This document shows positions 1 through 5,890 of a stretch of 6,536 bases of DNA, piece after piece. The DNA lies in NCBI GenBank assembly GCA_003660905.1, contig QMVB01000054.1, forward strand, positions 1 through 6,536, given 5' to 3'. Every line of letters begins with the position of its first letter. Within the stretch, counting starts at the first letter, position 1. The position numbers and the translations under genes were made by a program. This DNA comes from Candidatus Nanohalarchaeota archaeon (GTDB lineage: Archaea > EX4484-52). The notes under the pieces were generated by a model. It did no database searches, was not told where the DNA came from, and saw only the letters and a program-made list of their open reading frames with translations.

Positions 1-1
1 A

Positions 2-622
2 AAGCAGGGCAATGATATCTCATGCATCATGACAATGAATTCAGAATCTGATGAGAGCTATATGTTTCATTATCCTAATGTGGACCTTGTCAAGGCACAG
101 GCAAAGCTCATGAATATTCCATATGTGGAGAAGACGACAAAAGGCATGAAAGAGGAGGAATTGAGCGACCTTGAGGAACTCATAGAAGAAGCAAAGGAAA
201 AATACAGCATTGAAGGCATTTGCGCAGGAGCAATAAACAGCAATTACCAGAAGAGCAGGATTGATAGGATTGCAAAGAAACTTAAATTAAAATCATTTGC
301 TCCCTTGTGGGAAAGAGACCCGGAATCATTGCTTAAAGAAATGTTTGACAACAATTTTGAAATTATAATTACTAATATTGCGGCAGAAGGACTGGATGCA
401 AGCTATTTGGGTGCCGACTTAAAATGTGTTTTAGAATACTTAAAAGAGCTGAATAAAAAATATTCTCTTCATATAGCAGGAGAGGGAGGGGAATACGAGA
501 CTCTTGTTCTTTCTTGCCCTCTTTTTGCCAAAAGAATCAAGGTATTGAAGACCGGAAAGGTAGTGGATAAAAATACAGGCAGTGCGATGCTATTGATTGA
601 AGAAGTGAATTTTGAGTCGTAA
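2..622 (+). CDS. dph6: Diphthine--ammonia ligase (Dph6, MJ0570-type ATP pyrophosphatase), 5'-truncated by the window edge
   Basis: This enzyme family performs the last step of diphthamide synthesis: ATP-dependent amidation of diphthine on a histidine of elongation factor 2. The frame is open from base 2 to the TAA at 620-622, giving about 206 residues. The first in-frame ATG (base 29) is very probably internal, because it falls in a conserved stretch (TMNSESDESYMFHYPN) that in the family follows the N-terminal SGGKDS nucleotide-binding loop, which is not in the window. Counting from that internal Met, other family signatures are an E-G-I-C-A-G-A-I segment near residues 62-69, the PLW motif near 92-94, the A-E-G-L-D-A-S-Y-L-G segment near 119-128 and the GEGGEYETLVLSCPLF segment near 151-166. 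The C-terminus appears complete. The next gene has its own promoter. Assignment to Dph6 is strong; the true start and the catalytic loop cannot be judged here. Confidence 0.9.
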   Translation, partial: KQGNDISCIMTMNSESDESYMFHYPNVDLVKAQAKLMNIPYVEKTTKGMKEEELSDLEELIEEAKEKYSIEGICAGAINSNYQKSRIDRIAKKLKLKSFAPLWERDPESLLKEMFDNNFEIIITNIAAEGLDASYLGADLKCVLEYLKELNKKYSLHIAGEGGEYETLVLSCPLFAKRIKVLKTGKVVDKNTGSAMLLIEEVNFES

Positions 623-753
623 AATTCGAAAGAAAATGCTCCAGATGCCATAAATGAATATTAATCAAGTAAACAATTATTTTGCTTTTTCAAAGGAAAA
701 CATTTATAAATATCAACTTGCTATAAATTATATCAAATTAAAAAGTGAATAAA
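623..753 (+). promoter_or_regulatory. Intergenic spacer with terminator-like T-runs and promoter for the small membrane protein gene
   Basis: This non-coding spacer has T-rich runs at about 676-690 that could end dph6 transcripts in the archaeal oligo-T manner. Two TATA candidates follow. TTTATAAAT (703-711) is preceded by a purine-rich BRE-like AAAGGAAAA (692-700). CTATAAATTA (721-730) is centred about 26-29 nt before the ATG at 754 and would give a nearly leaderless mRNA. The GTGA at 745-748 could act as a weak Shine-Dalgarno for the same ATG. Which TATA box is used cannot be decided by reading alone. Confidence 0.55.
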
Positions 754-1227
754 ATGGATTTTAACCAAATGATGGCAAATATGCAAAACCTTGGCTTTTA
801 CGACTTCGTACTCCCATGGCTATTGTTTTTGTGCATAATATACGTAATAATGCTAACTGCCCCGTTCTTGCAGGACAGGGAAGTGGACAAAAAGAGAGTG
901 TCCATATTGATATCCGCAATAATATCCTTCTTCATAATAAACTATCCTGTTAATGGAAGTTCCTTCGGAGTGTTTTTGACAGGATTATTCGGAAACACAG
1001 GGATCTATATTGCTGCAGGTCTTGTATTGATAATACTGCTTGGGCTATTCGGAATCAATGTAGGCGACCTTGGAGAAAAGAAATACATTGGATGGACAAT
1101 ATTGCTTGCTGTGATAATACTGTTCCTTTACGGGGGCGTTACTCCGGTTGCAATATCTTCAGGAATGATGTCAGTAATATTTATAATATTATTGATGCTT
1201 GCGGCGATGTATTTTATCAGTAGCTAA
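754..1227 (+). CDS. Small multi-pass integral membrane protein of unknown function
   Basis: This 157-residue protein is very hydrophobic, and I do not recognise a characterised family. Likely membrane segments lie at about residues 18-38, 48-66, 73-102 (one long or two short), 111-128 and 138-155. A short Met/Asn-rich N-terminus precedes them, and a charged loop (QDREVDKKR, about 40-48) separates the first two. The general form, an FVLPWLLFL-type first helix followed by a charged loop, resembles small uncharacterised membrane proteins I associate with DPANN-type genomes; that is recollection, not a search result. I chose ATG 754 over GTG 745 because a TATA box at 721-730 would start transcription close to 751 and because GTGA lies just upstream. 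The gene ends 25 nt before the DHH gene, and the spacer is rich in T-runs, so it may be transcribed alone. No catalytic motif is visible. Confidence 0.75.
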   Translation: MDFNQMMANMQNLGFYDFVLPWLLFLCIIYVIMLTAPFLQDREVDKKRVSILISAIISFFIINYPVNGSSFGVFLTGLFGNTGIYIAAGLVLIILLGLFGINVGDLGEKKYIGWTILLAVIILFLYGGVTPVAISSGMMSVIFIILLMLAAMYFISS

Positions 1228-1228
1228 G

Positions 1229-1272
1229 GTATATTCTTATTTTTTTATTTTTATGTCTTATTTTTCTTTTTT
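1229..1272 (+). terminator. Oligo-T tract, candidate archaeal terminator for the membrane protein gene
   Basis: Runs of T (seven at 1240-1246, five at 1248-1252, five at 1261-1265, six at 1267-1272) lie immediately after the stop at 1225-1227. Archaeal termination commonly uses such oligo-T runs without a stem-loop. The tract also covers the first codons of the DHH gene if that gene starts at 1253, so either termination is partial or the DHH gene starts further downstream. TATATTC at 1229-1235 is a weak TATA candidate. Confidence 0.35.
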
Positions 1273-2356
1273 AAAGAATATTTTCTATTTTAAAAGAAAA
1301 GTGAATTTTTCAATTGAAGAGCAATTAGCGGAATGTCTTGACAAAAGACAGAAAGAATCAATAGAAAAAATCAACAAGCTTTTTAATGAAAATGATAGTT
1401 TTGCTTTGTTTGTGCATAAGAATGCTGATCCTGATGCCATATGCAGTGCTATTGCCTTGGCAATTGTGCTGAAAAGTAAGGGGAAAAAGGCAAGGGTTGT
1501 CGCATTGGAAAAAATAAACAACCAGTCAAAAAAAATCATCTCTTATTATCCTTATCCTATTTCGTATGAATATGATTTCACAGAGAGAAGCAATGATGTA
1601 TATGTACTGCTTGATGCTCCGGATTTTACTTGCATAAAAGCAGGCATCATAGTGGTTCCTGAGGGAAAAAAAGTGATAATAATAGACCACCACATAGAAA
1701 ACGAAAAGTGCAGCAGTGCAGTCAGATTAATATCCCCGGAAGCAACATCAACCGCCATTCTTCTCTATTTTCTTTTTAAGCAAACCAATTGCGCTATAAC
1801 AAAGGAGATTGCTGTCTTTTTACTCATGGGAATAGTTGCAGATACTGGTTTTCTAAAACAGGCAAACAATATGGATTTTATTGCCCTTTTTGAATTAAGC
1901 CAGTATGAGAGCATAAGCAATATAAGGTCTGTATTGAATAAGGAAAAGGACGAAAATGAGCGCATTGAAACCCTAAAGGCAATGTTGAGATTAAAAGTAT
2001 ATCAATTTGGAAATCTTTTGGTGGGATATACATACGCTGGCTCTTATGGAGCTTCTATTGCTTTAACGCATATATATTCCGGATGCGATATCGTCTTTGT
2101 TGAGACAAGAGGAAAAAACAGCCTATCTGTAAGTGCAAGGTCAAGAAAGCATCTTGAAAACAAGATTAACCTGGCATCTGTTCTTTCAGGGATTGCCGGA
2201 AAATACAGGAAATACAATGGAACAGGAGGTGGTCATAAATCTGCTGCCTCGATGCAGATGGACATATCCAACAGCATATATCTGAATATGGAAAACCAGA
2301 TTATAGTGTTGCTTGAAAAGATATTGAACAAAAAATCAAAGATTATAAAAATATAG
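1253..2356 (+). CDS. DHH/DHHA1 family phosphoesterase (NrnA/RecJ-like; oligoribonuclease or pAp phosphatase type)
   Basis: This 367-residue cytoplasmic metal-dependent phosphoesterase belongs to a superfamily that hydrolyses short oligonucleotides, pAp or cyclic dinucleotides. All catalytic motifs are visible: HKNADPDA at 55-62 (motif I), D121 in LLDAPD (motif II), the name-giving DHH at 145-147, and D197 in GIVADTGF (motif IV). A DHHA1 substrate-binding domain follows, ending in GTGGGHKSAAS (323-333). Length and the two-domain order fit NrnA-like proteins; no extra domains are seen, so a full RecJ nuclease is less likely. The exact substrate cannot be read from the motifs. The start is uncertain: TTG 1199 would overlap the previous gene, ATG 1253 gives an odd aromatic N-terminus translated from a T-rich tract, and GTG 1301 gives a more ordinary N-terminus (MNFSIEEQ). 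The stop is TAG. GGGPS follows after 15 nt, suggesting one transcript. Confidence 0.88.
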   Translation: MSYFSFLKNIFYFKRKVNFSIEEQLAECLDKRQKESIEKINKLFNENDSFALFVHKNADPDAICSAIALAIVLKSKGKKARVVALEKINNQSKKIISYYPYPISYEYDFTERSNDVYVLLDAPDFTCIKAGIIVVPEGKKVIIIDHHIENEKCSSAVRLISPEATSTAILLYFLFKQTNCAITKEIAVFLLMGIVADTGFLKQANNMDFIALFELSQYESISNIRSVLNKEKDENERIETLKAMLRLKVYQFGNLLVGYTYAGSYGASIALTHIYSGCDIVFVETRGKNSLSVSARSRKHLENKINLASVLSGIAGKYRKYNGTGGGHKSAASMQMDISNSIYLNMENQIIVLLEKILNKKSKIIKI

Positions 2357-2363
2357 GTTTTAT

Positions 2364-2371
2364 AGGAGAAT
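2364..2371 (+). promoter_or_regulatory. Shine-Dalgarno site of the GGGPS gene
   Basis: AGGAG at 2364-2368 lies 3 nt before ATG 2372 in the 15-nt gap after the DHH stop. It is the clearest Shine-Dalgarno in the window. It supports this ATG and fits translation from an internal position of a two-gene mRNA, in contrast to the leaderless pattern at the heads of transcripts here. The spacing is shorter than usual. Confidence 0.55.
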
Positions 2372-3112
2372 ATGGCAAAAATCAATAAAATTGAGGAGCA
2401 TATACGAAGAGGATTGAGGAAAGGCAAGCCATTGCATTTCACTTTGCTGGATCCAGAAACACTCAATACAAGGGAGGAGATTGAAAAGTGCATAAACTAC
2501 GGTACAGATGCATTCATGCTTGGCGGTTCGCTGAGAATAAATGACGAATATGCAAAAAACATTGTAAAGGCAATTAAGTCAGTTAAACAAAGCATGCCTG
2601 TAATCAGTTTCCCGGGCAATGTAAATGGGGTTTTTAATTATGCAGATGCTGTTTTTTTCATGTCGCTGCTTAATTCAACAAATCCTTATTGGATAACCGG
2701 CGCACAGGCAATAAGTGCTTTTGACATAAAGGCAAAAAAAATAGAGGCGATTTCTTTGGCATACATCATAATTGAGCCGGGCGAAACAGTCGCATTTATA
2801 GGAGATGCAAAGCCAATCCCGAGAAAAAAAGAAGAGATTGCATGCGCTTATGCTCTTTCAGCCCAGTATATGGGCTTCAAATTCGTTTATTTTGAGGCAG
2901 GTTCTGGCGCAGAAGAATCTGTGCCTTCAAAGATGATTTCCATGGCAAAAAAGACAATAAATATTCCTCTGATTGTGGGGGGAGGCATAAGAACCCCTCA
3001 AGCCGCAAGGGAAAAAGCGCTTGCAGGAGCAGACATTATTGTTACAGGAAACATCGTTGAAGACAATATAGGAATATTGGAAGACATAATAAAGGCAATA
3101 AAAGAAATATAA
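2372..3112 (+). CDS. Geranylgeranylglyceryl phosphate synthase (GGGPS, PcrB-like TIM barrel)
   Basis: This enzyme joins geranylgeranyl diphosphate to sn-glycerol-1-phosphate, making the first ether bond of archaeal membrane lipids. The 246-residue protein has normal family length and a complete set of barrel motifs: HFTLLDP at 22-28 (Mg/diphosphate site), DAFMLGGS at 46-53, ISFPGN at 78-83, YFEAGSGA at 173-180 (glycerol phosphate site), VGGGIRTPQ at 202-210 and GADIIVTGNIVE at 219-230 (phosphate-binding loops). The sequence looks like the group II GGGPS/PcrB type, though group and prenyl chain length cannot be fixed by eye. It follows the DHH phosphoesterase gene by 15 nt with its own Shine-Dalgarno, so both are probably co-transcribed. 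Many reduced DPANN genomes lack ether-lipid genes; an intact GGGPS suggests that this cell makes at least part of its own lipids. Confidence 0.95.
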   Translation: MAKINKIEEHIRRGLRKGKPLHFTLLDPETLNTREEIEKCINYGTDAFMLGGSLRINDEYAKNIVKAIKSVKQSMPVISFPGNVNGVFNYADAVFFMSLLNSTNPYWITGAQAISAFDIKAKKIEAISLAYIIIEPGETVAFIGDAKPIPRKKEEIACAYALSAQYMGFKFVYFEAGSGAEESVPSKMISMAKKTINIPLIVGGGIRTPQAAREKALAGADIIVTGNIVEDNIGILEDIIKAIKEI

Positions 3113-3115
3113 ATG

Positions 3116-3132
3116 TTTGCTGAACAAGCAAA
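3116..3132 (+). terminator. Short stem-loop just after the GGGPS stop
   Basis: TTTGCT (3116-3121) and AGCAAA (3127-3132) can pair around a 5-nt loop, beginning 3 nt after the GGGPS stop and running into the first 38-bp repeat copy. A further C-rich/G-rich pairing (AAACTCC with GGATTT) and a T-run (3151-3156) follow. Together these could form the 3' end of the DHH-GGGPS transcript. The hairpin involves only the first repeat copy. Confidence 0.35.
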
Positions 3133-3231
3133 ACTCCTGCGGATTTAATCCTTTTTAGAATATTACGCAGCGAAAAATTGGAATAATGGGCGGGAACAAG
3201 CAAAACTCCTGCGGATTTAATCCTTTTTAGA
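3122..3231. repeat. Perfect 38-bp direct repeat, two copies separated by 34 bp
   Basis: Copy 1 occupies 3122-3159 and copy 2 occupies 3194-3231, identical at all 38 bases and different immediately outside. Each runs from GAACAAGCAAAACTCC through TGCGGATTTAATCC to CTTTTTAGA. Within it, GGAT-TTA-ATCC is a small hairpin followed by five Ts, and AAACTCC can pair with GGATTT across TGC, so each copy could act as a transcription terminator. The 34-bp separator (3160-3193) is unique in the window. The unit length resembles a one-spacer CRISPR, but there is no cas gene nearby and the repeat lacks the usual CRISPR ends. A duplicated terminator or a dispersed intergenic element is more likely. Confidence 0.85.
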
Positions 3232-3252
3232 TTGTGCAGGATTTTTTAATTA

Positions 3253-3283
3253 TTATATATAATTTATCTCTCATTTATTTAAT
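3253..3283 (+). promoter_or_regulatory. Promoter of the T2SF gene (TATA box, leaderless start)
   Basis: TTATATATA at 3253-3261 is a strong TATA box centred about 27 nt before ATG 3284. The predicted transcription start therefore falls at or beside the initiator codon. No Shine-Dalgarno lies upstream of the ATG, which agrees with a leaderless mRNA. Confidence 0.6.
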
Positions 3284-4144
3284 ATGCAAAAAATAACTGT
3301 TTGGATAAAAGATGAGGATAACAAAAATACTATTTATGTTATTGCATTAAGCATATTTTTTTCAATGATTTTTCAGGCAGTAAAATTAATTTTTATAGAT
3401 GGTCAGGATAAGATAATCCATATACTTTTCAACATTTTTTCGGTTTTTGTGCTTGTTATCCCTTTTTCAATTAATATTTATATAATTCAGAAGAAAATAA
3501 AAGAGACTAATAGAATATTTCCTATATTTTTAAAGGATATTGTCGAGGGAATACGCGGCGGCATGAGCCTGCCTTTGGCAATAGATTGTACCGCCCGCAA
3601 TAATTACGGGGTTTTGACGCCGAATATAAGGAAATTGTCCTCAAAAATATCATGGGGCATCCCGTTTGAGCAGGCTTTTCTTGATTTCTCAGAAAGTACA
3701 AGAAGCAAGGTAATACACCGTTCCATTGCGACAATTATTGAAGTTTACCGGAGCGGTGGAAAAATAGCCCGGGTGCTGGATTCTGTCGGGCAGTCTGCTT
3801 TTGAAATAGATGCCCTGAAAAAAGAGAGAGAGGCAATCGTTTCCTCACAGATAATAAGAGGATACATAATATATGTTATTTTTATTTTAGTGATGATAGG
3901 AATGCTGAAATTTCTTGTGCCTGTTTTGTCAAGTCAAATGTCAACATCATTTGCACAGGCAGAGGGAACTACTCCAATAGATGCTTCATTGTACAGTAAA
4001 ATTTTTTTGCACATTGCAATAATAGAAGGGGTTTTTACAGGGTTGTCCATTGGAAAACTTGCAGGTGGTTCAATAAATGACGGAATATACCACTCTGTAA
4101 TTTTAGGTCTGCTTGGTTACGTTCTGCTTATATTCTTTATTTAA
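3284..4144 (+). CDS. Type II secretion system F-family (ArlJ/TadC-like) membrane platform protein, single F domain
   Basis: Proteins of this family form the membrane platform on which an ATPase assembles pilus- or archaellum-like filaments. The 286-residue protein has two N-terminal membrane helices (about 17-38 and 46-68), a cytoplasmic T2SSF domain (about 80-185), then helices at about 191-214, 240-258 and 268-286. Family features include FLKDIVEGIRGGMSLPLAI at 82-100, WGIPFEQAFLDF at 124-135 and the IIEVYRSGGKIARVLDSV segment at 151-168. Full archaeal ArlJ-type proteins usually carry two F modules and are roughly twice this length; this one has a single module, like TadB/TadC halves. No partner ATPase, pilin or second half is visible beside it, so its filament or secretion substrate is unknown. 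It is preceded by its own TATA box and is convergent with the uS7 gene, 53 nt away. Confidence 0.82.
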   Translation: MQKITVWIKDEDNKNTIYVIALSIFFSMIFQAVKLIFIDGQDKIIHILFNIFSVFVLVIPFSINIYIIQKKIKETNRIFPIFLKDIVEGIRGGMSLPLAIDCTARNNYGVLTPNIRKLSSKISWGIPFEQAFLDFSESTRSKVIHRSIATIIEVYRSGGKIARVLDSVGQSAFEIDALKKEREAIVSSQIIRGYIIYVIFILVMIGMLKFLVPVLSSQMSTSFAQAEGTTPIDASLYSKIFLHIAIIEGVFTGLSIGKLAGGSINDGIYHSVILGLLGYVLLIFFI

Positions 4145-4197
4145 GAACTACAATAACTATCTGAAATTATAGGGGAGTGTACAATAAAATAAATTAT

Positions 4198-4797
4198 TTA
4201 TCTTGCGCCCATTGCTTCCTTTTCCCGTCTTTCTTTTTCTGTAATCGCATAGCTTTTTGCATTATTGTTGTATGCGTTTATTATTTCTTCGCTCAATGAT
4301 GCATCGGCGGTTTTCTTTTTGTTGAAACTGTTTTTAAATGTGCCCTGGCACATATGCCTCAGGGCCAGATCAACTCTTCTTTGCGGAGAAGTCAATACAA
4401 TATCTCTTACGATGATTCCTCTTCTCTGGAATGAAATCACTTCCTCTATTGGCGCGCTGTTTTGTATGGCGCCGACCAATACTCCAATAGGGTTCTTCTT
4501 TGTTTGTTTTTCAATTCTCTTAAATGCATCTACTACTATGTTCATCGTTCTGTATGTATTTCCAACATTCTGTCCTGATGTGATTTTATGCTTTTTTCCC
4601 TTGTGGCCGACAACAAAGAGCTTGTTTATCAGTCTTTCGACAATGCTTGTTTTTGATTTTCCAAAAGCGGTTTTTGCGTTTTTCCCGCCGGTCTTGGGAA
4701 AAAAAAGAGGCGTAAGTGAAATATACTTTTTAACTCCCACTTCTGTCTTTATGTCCGGGGCAGCCCATATGTTAAAATATTTCACTTCTGATTCCAT
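4198..4797 (-). CDS. rps7: Small-subunit ribosomal protein uS7 (archaeal S7)
   Basis: uS7 binds the 3' domain of 16S rRNA and lines the E site and mRNA exit channel. The 199-residue protein begins at 4797 on the minus strand and has the usual archaeal length. Recognisable segments are KYISLTPLFFPKTGGKNAKT (24-43), K-S-K-T-S-I-V-E-R-L-I-N-K-L (47-60), KKNPIGVLVGAIQNSAP (100-116), the SPQRRVDLALRH segment (137-148) and a C-terminal EEIINAYNN...YAITEKER...R tail. It lies 12 nt behind uS12, as in the archaeal str operon, but no elongation-factor gene follows; the next gene is convergent. The loop normally reading PREE with a following GGI is PIEE (116-119) and RRGI (125-128), so it is divergent at a conserved place. 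A long reading frame on the opposite strand (4265-4846) is its shadow. Confidence 0.93.
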   Translation of the reverse strand: MESEVKYFNIWAAPDIKTEVGVKKYISLTPLFFPKTGGKNAKTAFGKSKTSIVERLINKLFVVGHKGKKHKITSGQNVGNTYRTMNIVVDAFKRIEKQTKKNPIGVLVGAIQNSAPIEEVISFQRRGIIVRDIVLTSPQRRVDLALRHMCQGTFKNSFNKKKTADASLSEEIINAYNNNAKSYAITEKERREKEAMGAR

Positions 4798-4809
4798 GTT
4801 ATCATTATA

Positions 4810-5232
4810 TTACTTTTTCTTTATCTTTCCATTCACCAAGGCATGAAGGGATTGTCCATTGACTTTAATCACTCTCCATTTAACCGACGCCAAAGAGCCT
4901 ACCGGACCATTGTCTGAACCGCCCTGTCCTGCGACAGTTACTTCATCCTGCTCTTTTATGAATCCTATTGCTCCTGTTCCCGGGCAGAATACAGTTATTT
5001 GCTTTCCATTTTTTATTAACTGCACCCTGACGCATTTAATCAGACCGGAATGCGGCTGTTTTTGTTCAATCTGCCTTTTTTCAAGCACGATTGCTTTTGC
5101 CTGCGGACTTCCTTCAAGAGGATTTGATTTAACTTTAAGGCGAAGAGTTCTTCTGATATATGTTTTGCTTTTCCATTTTTTAGCTTTTATGTGCTTCTTA
5201 ATGTCCCTTCCAGCATGCAATCCTTTTGCCAT
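4810..5232 (-). CDS. rps12: Small-subunit ribosomal protein uS12 (archaeal S12/S23e type), with altered decoding-centre loops
   Basis: uS12 sits at the decoding centre and monitors codon-anticodon pairing. The 140-residue protein starts at 5232 on the minus strand and matches archaeal uS12 throughout: GLHAGRDIKK (4-13), NPLEGSPQAKAIVLEK (37-52), KCVRVQLIKNGKQITVF (66-82), PGTGAIGFIKEQDEV (84-98) and VIKVNGQSL (121-129). Two normally near-invariant loops differ. The KQPNSAxRK loop reads KQPHSGLIK (58-66), and the G-D-I/L-P-G-V-R loop reads G-S-L-A-S-V-K (112-118). I re-translated both regions from the bases, so these are not frame errors. It heads a two-gene operon with uS7, divergent from uL15. 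Fast evolution in a reduced archaeon or a second, specialised uS12 copy could explain the loops; only the first is the usual expectation. Confidence 0.93.
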   Translation of the reverse strand: MAKGLHAGRDIKKHIKAKKWKSKTYIRRTLRLKVKSNPLEGSPQAKAIVLEKRQIEQKQPHSGLIKCVRVQLIKNGKQITVFCPGTGAIGFIKEQDEVTVAGQGGSDNGPVGSLASVKWRVIKVNGQSLHALVNGKIKKK

Positions 5233-5320
5233 AATTTATACTATGAATAGAGTAATATTAAAAATGTTTATATAGCATCACAGAATAAGGTTTTTAAAGG
5301 TTTTTAATTTGCATATGTAT
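5233..5320. promoter_or_regulatory. Divergent promoter region between uS12 (-) and uL15 (+)
   Basis: For uL15, TTTTTAAA at 5291-5298, preceded by AAGG, is centred 26 nt before ATG 5321, predicting a leaderless start at that codon. For uS12 on the minus strand there are two candidates. TATATAAA (plus positions 5267-5274) would give a leader of about 12 nt before the start at 5232. An AT-rich TTTTAATATT (plus positions 5254-5263) would give a leaderless start. The 13-mer AAATGTTTATATA at 5262-5274 recurs at 5859-5871 before the transposase remnant. No Shine-Dalgarno is obvious on either side. Confidence 0.5.
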
Positions 5321-5815
5321 ATGACAGCAGCAAACGGGCGCAAAAAATGCGAAAAGCAAAGAGCATCAAGAACTCACGGATGGGGTTCTCCGAAAAAGCA
5401 CAGGGGTGCAGGAAGCAGAGGAGGACGCGGAAACGCCGGAAGAGGAAAGAAAGGACAGCAGAAGATGAGTTTGCTCAATTCCCTGTACATTAAAAATATA
5501 GGAAAGCACGGATTTATAAATAAAACAAGAAAAGACGTTGTTGCAATAAATCTTGGCGTTCTGTGCCAAAAGTTTGAATTAATGAAAGAGCTGGAACTTG
5601 TTGAAAAGACAAAGGACGGCTATTTGATTGATATGAATTCTATCGGGTACGACAAGCTCCTTGGCGGCGGCGGTCAGATGCCGGAACTAAAGGAAAAAAT
5701 TACCATAAAAGCATCATGTTGCACTTCCATTGCAAAGGAAAAAATTGAAAATCATTCTTTTTTGAGTTTGGTTGACGCCAAAGAAAAAGTTGAAGAAGTT
5801 AAGCAAAGCGGTTAA
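5321..5815 (+). CDS. rpl15: Large-subunit ribosomal protein uL15 (archaeal L15 / L27a type)
   Basis: uL15 is an assembly and structural protein of the large ribosomal subunit. The 164-residue product has the diagnostic basic glycine-rich N-terminus SRTHGWGSPKKHRGAGSRGG followed by RGNAG (residues 16-40), which threads into 23S rRNA. A globular domain follows with GKHGF (61-65), the GYDKLLGGG segment (109-117) and a C-terminal ASCCTSIAKEKIE (131-143), matching the family's A-x-x-KIE end, though the glycines usually following are HS here. ATG 5321 is chosen because the TATA box at 5291-5298 places transcription start there; ATG 5315 and TTG 5309 are in frame and would add two or four residues. 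In archaea uL15 commonly precedes secY; here a transposase remnant begins 75 nt downstream. Length is slightly above the usual archaeal range. Confidence 0.92.
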   Translation: MTAANGRKKCEKQRASRTHGWGSPKKHRGAGSRGGRGNAGRGKKGQQKMSLLNSLYIKNIGKHGFINKTRKDVVAINLGVLCQKFELMKELELVEKTKDGYLIDMNSIGYDKLLGGGGQMPELKEKITIKASCCTSIAKEKIENHSFLSLVDAKEKVEEVKQSG

Positions 5816-5825
5816 ACATTGAAAA

Positions 5826-5850
5826 TATTTTTCAGCCAGTTGAGTTTTTA
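5826..5850 (+). terminator. T-run terminator candidate after uL15
   Basis: Two T-rich runs (about 5827-5832 and 5846-5850) lie just downstream of the uL15 stop and before the next TATA box. This is the form expected for archaeal oligo-T termination. No stable stem-loop is seen. Confidence 0.3.
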
Positions 5851-5858
5851 AAAACAAG

Positions 5859-5890
5859 AAATGTTTATATAAATTTAATCTAAATTCAAG
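5859..5890 (+). promoter_or_regulatory. TATA-type promoter upstream of the transposase remnant
   Basis: TTTATATAAAT at 5864-5874 is a consensus archaeal TATA box, centred about 23 nt before ATG 5891, so a transcript would start at about that codon. The 13-mer AAATGTTTATATA (5859-5871) is identical to one in the uS12/uL15 promoter region. The promoter may belong to the element or may be a host promoter now facing the remnant. Confidence 0.45.

Noticed and set aside
1199..1252. TTG start extending the DHH gene upstream
   Set aside because: It would overlap the preceding gene by 29 nt and add 18 residues with no family similarity.
3122..3231. Minimal CRISPR array (two repeats, one 34-bp spacer)
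   Set aside because: Repeat and spacer sizes are borderline compatible, but there is no cas gene or leader-like context. The repeat ends in a T-run typical of a terminator, and two copies are too few to claim an array.
4265..4846. Plus-strand reading frame of 193 codons
   Set aside because: It is antisense to the well-supported uS7 gene, has a hydrophobic low-complexity product and no recognisable motif; it is a shadow frame.
4859..5275. Plus-strand reading frame of 138 codons
   Set aside because: It is antisense to uS12, whose conserved motifs are unmistakable on the minus strand.
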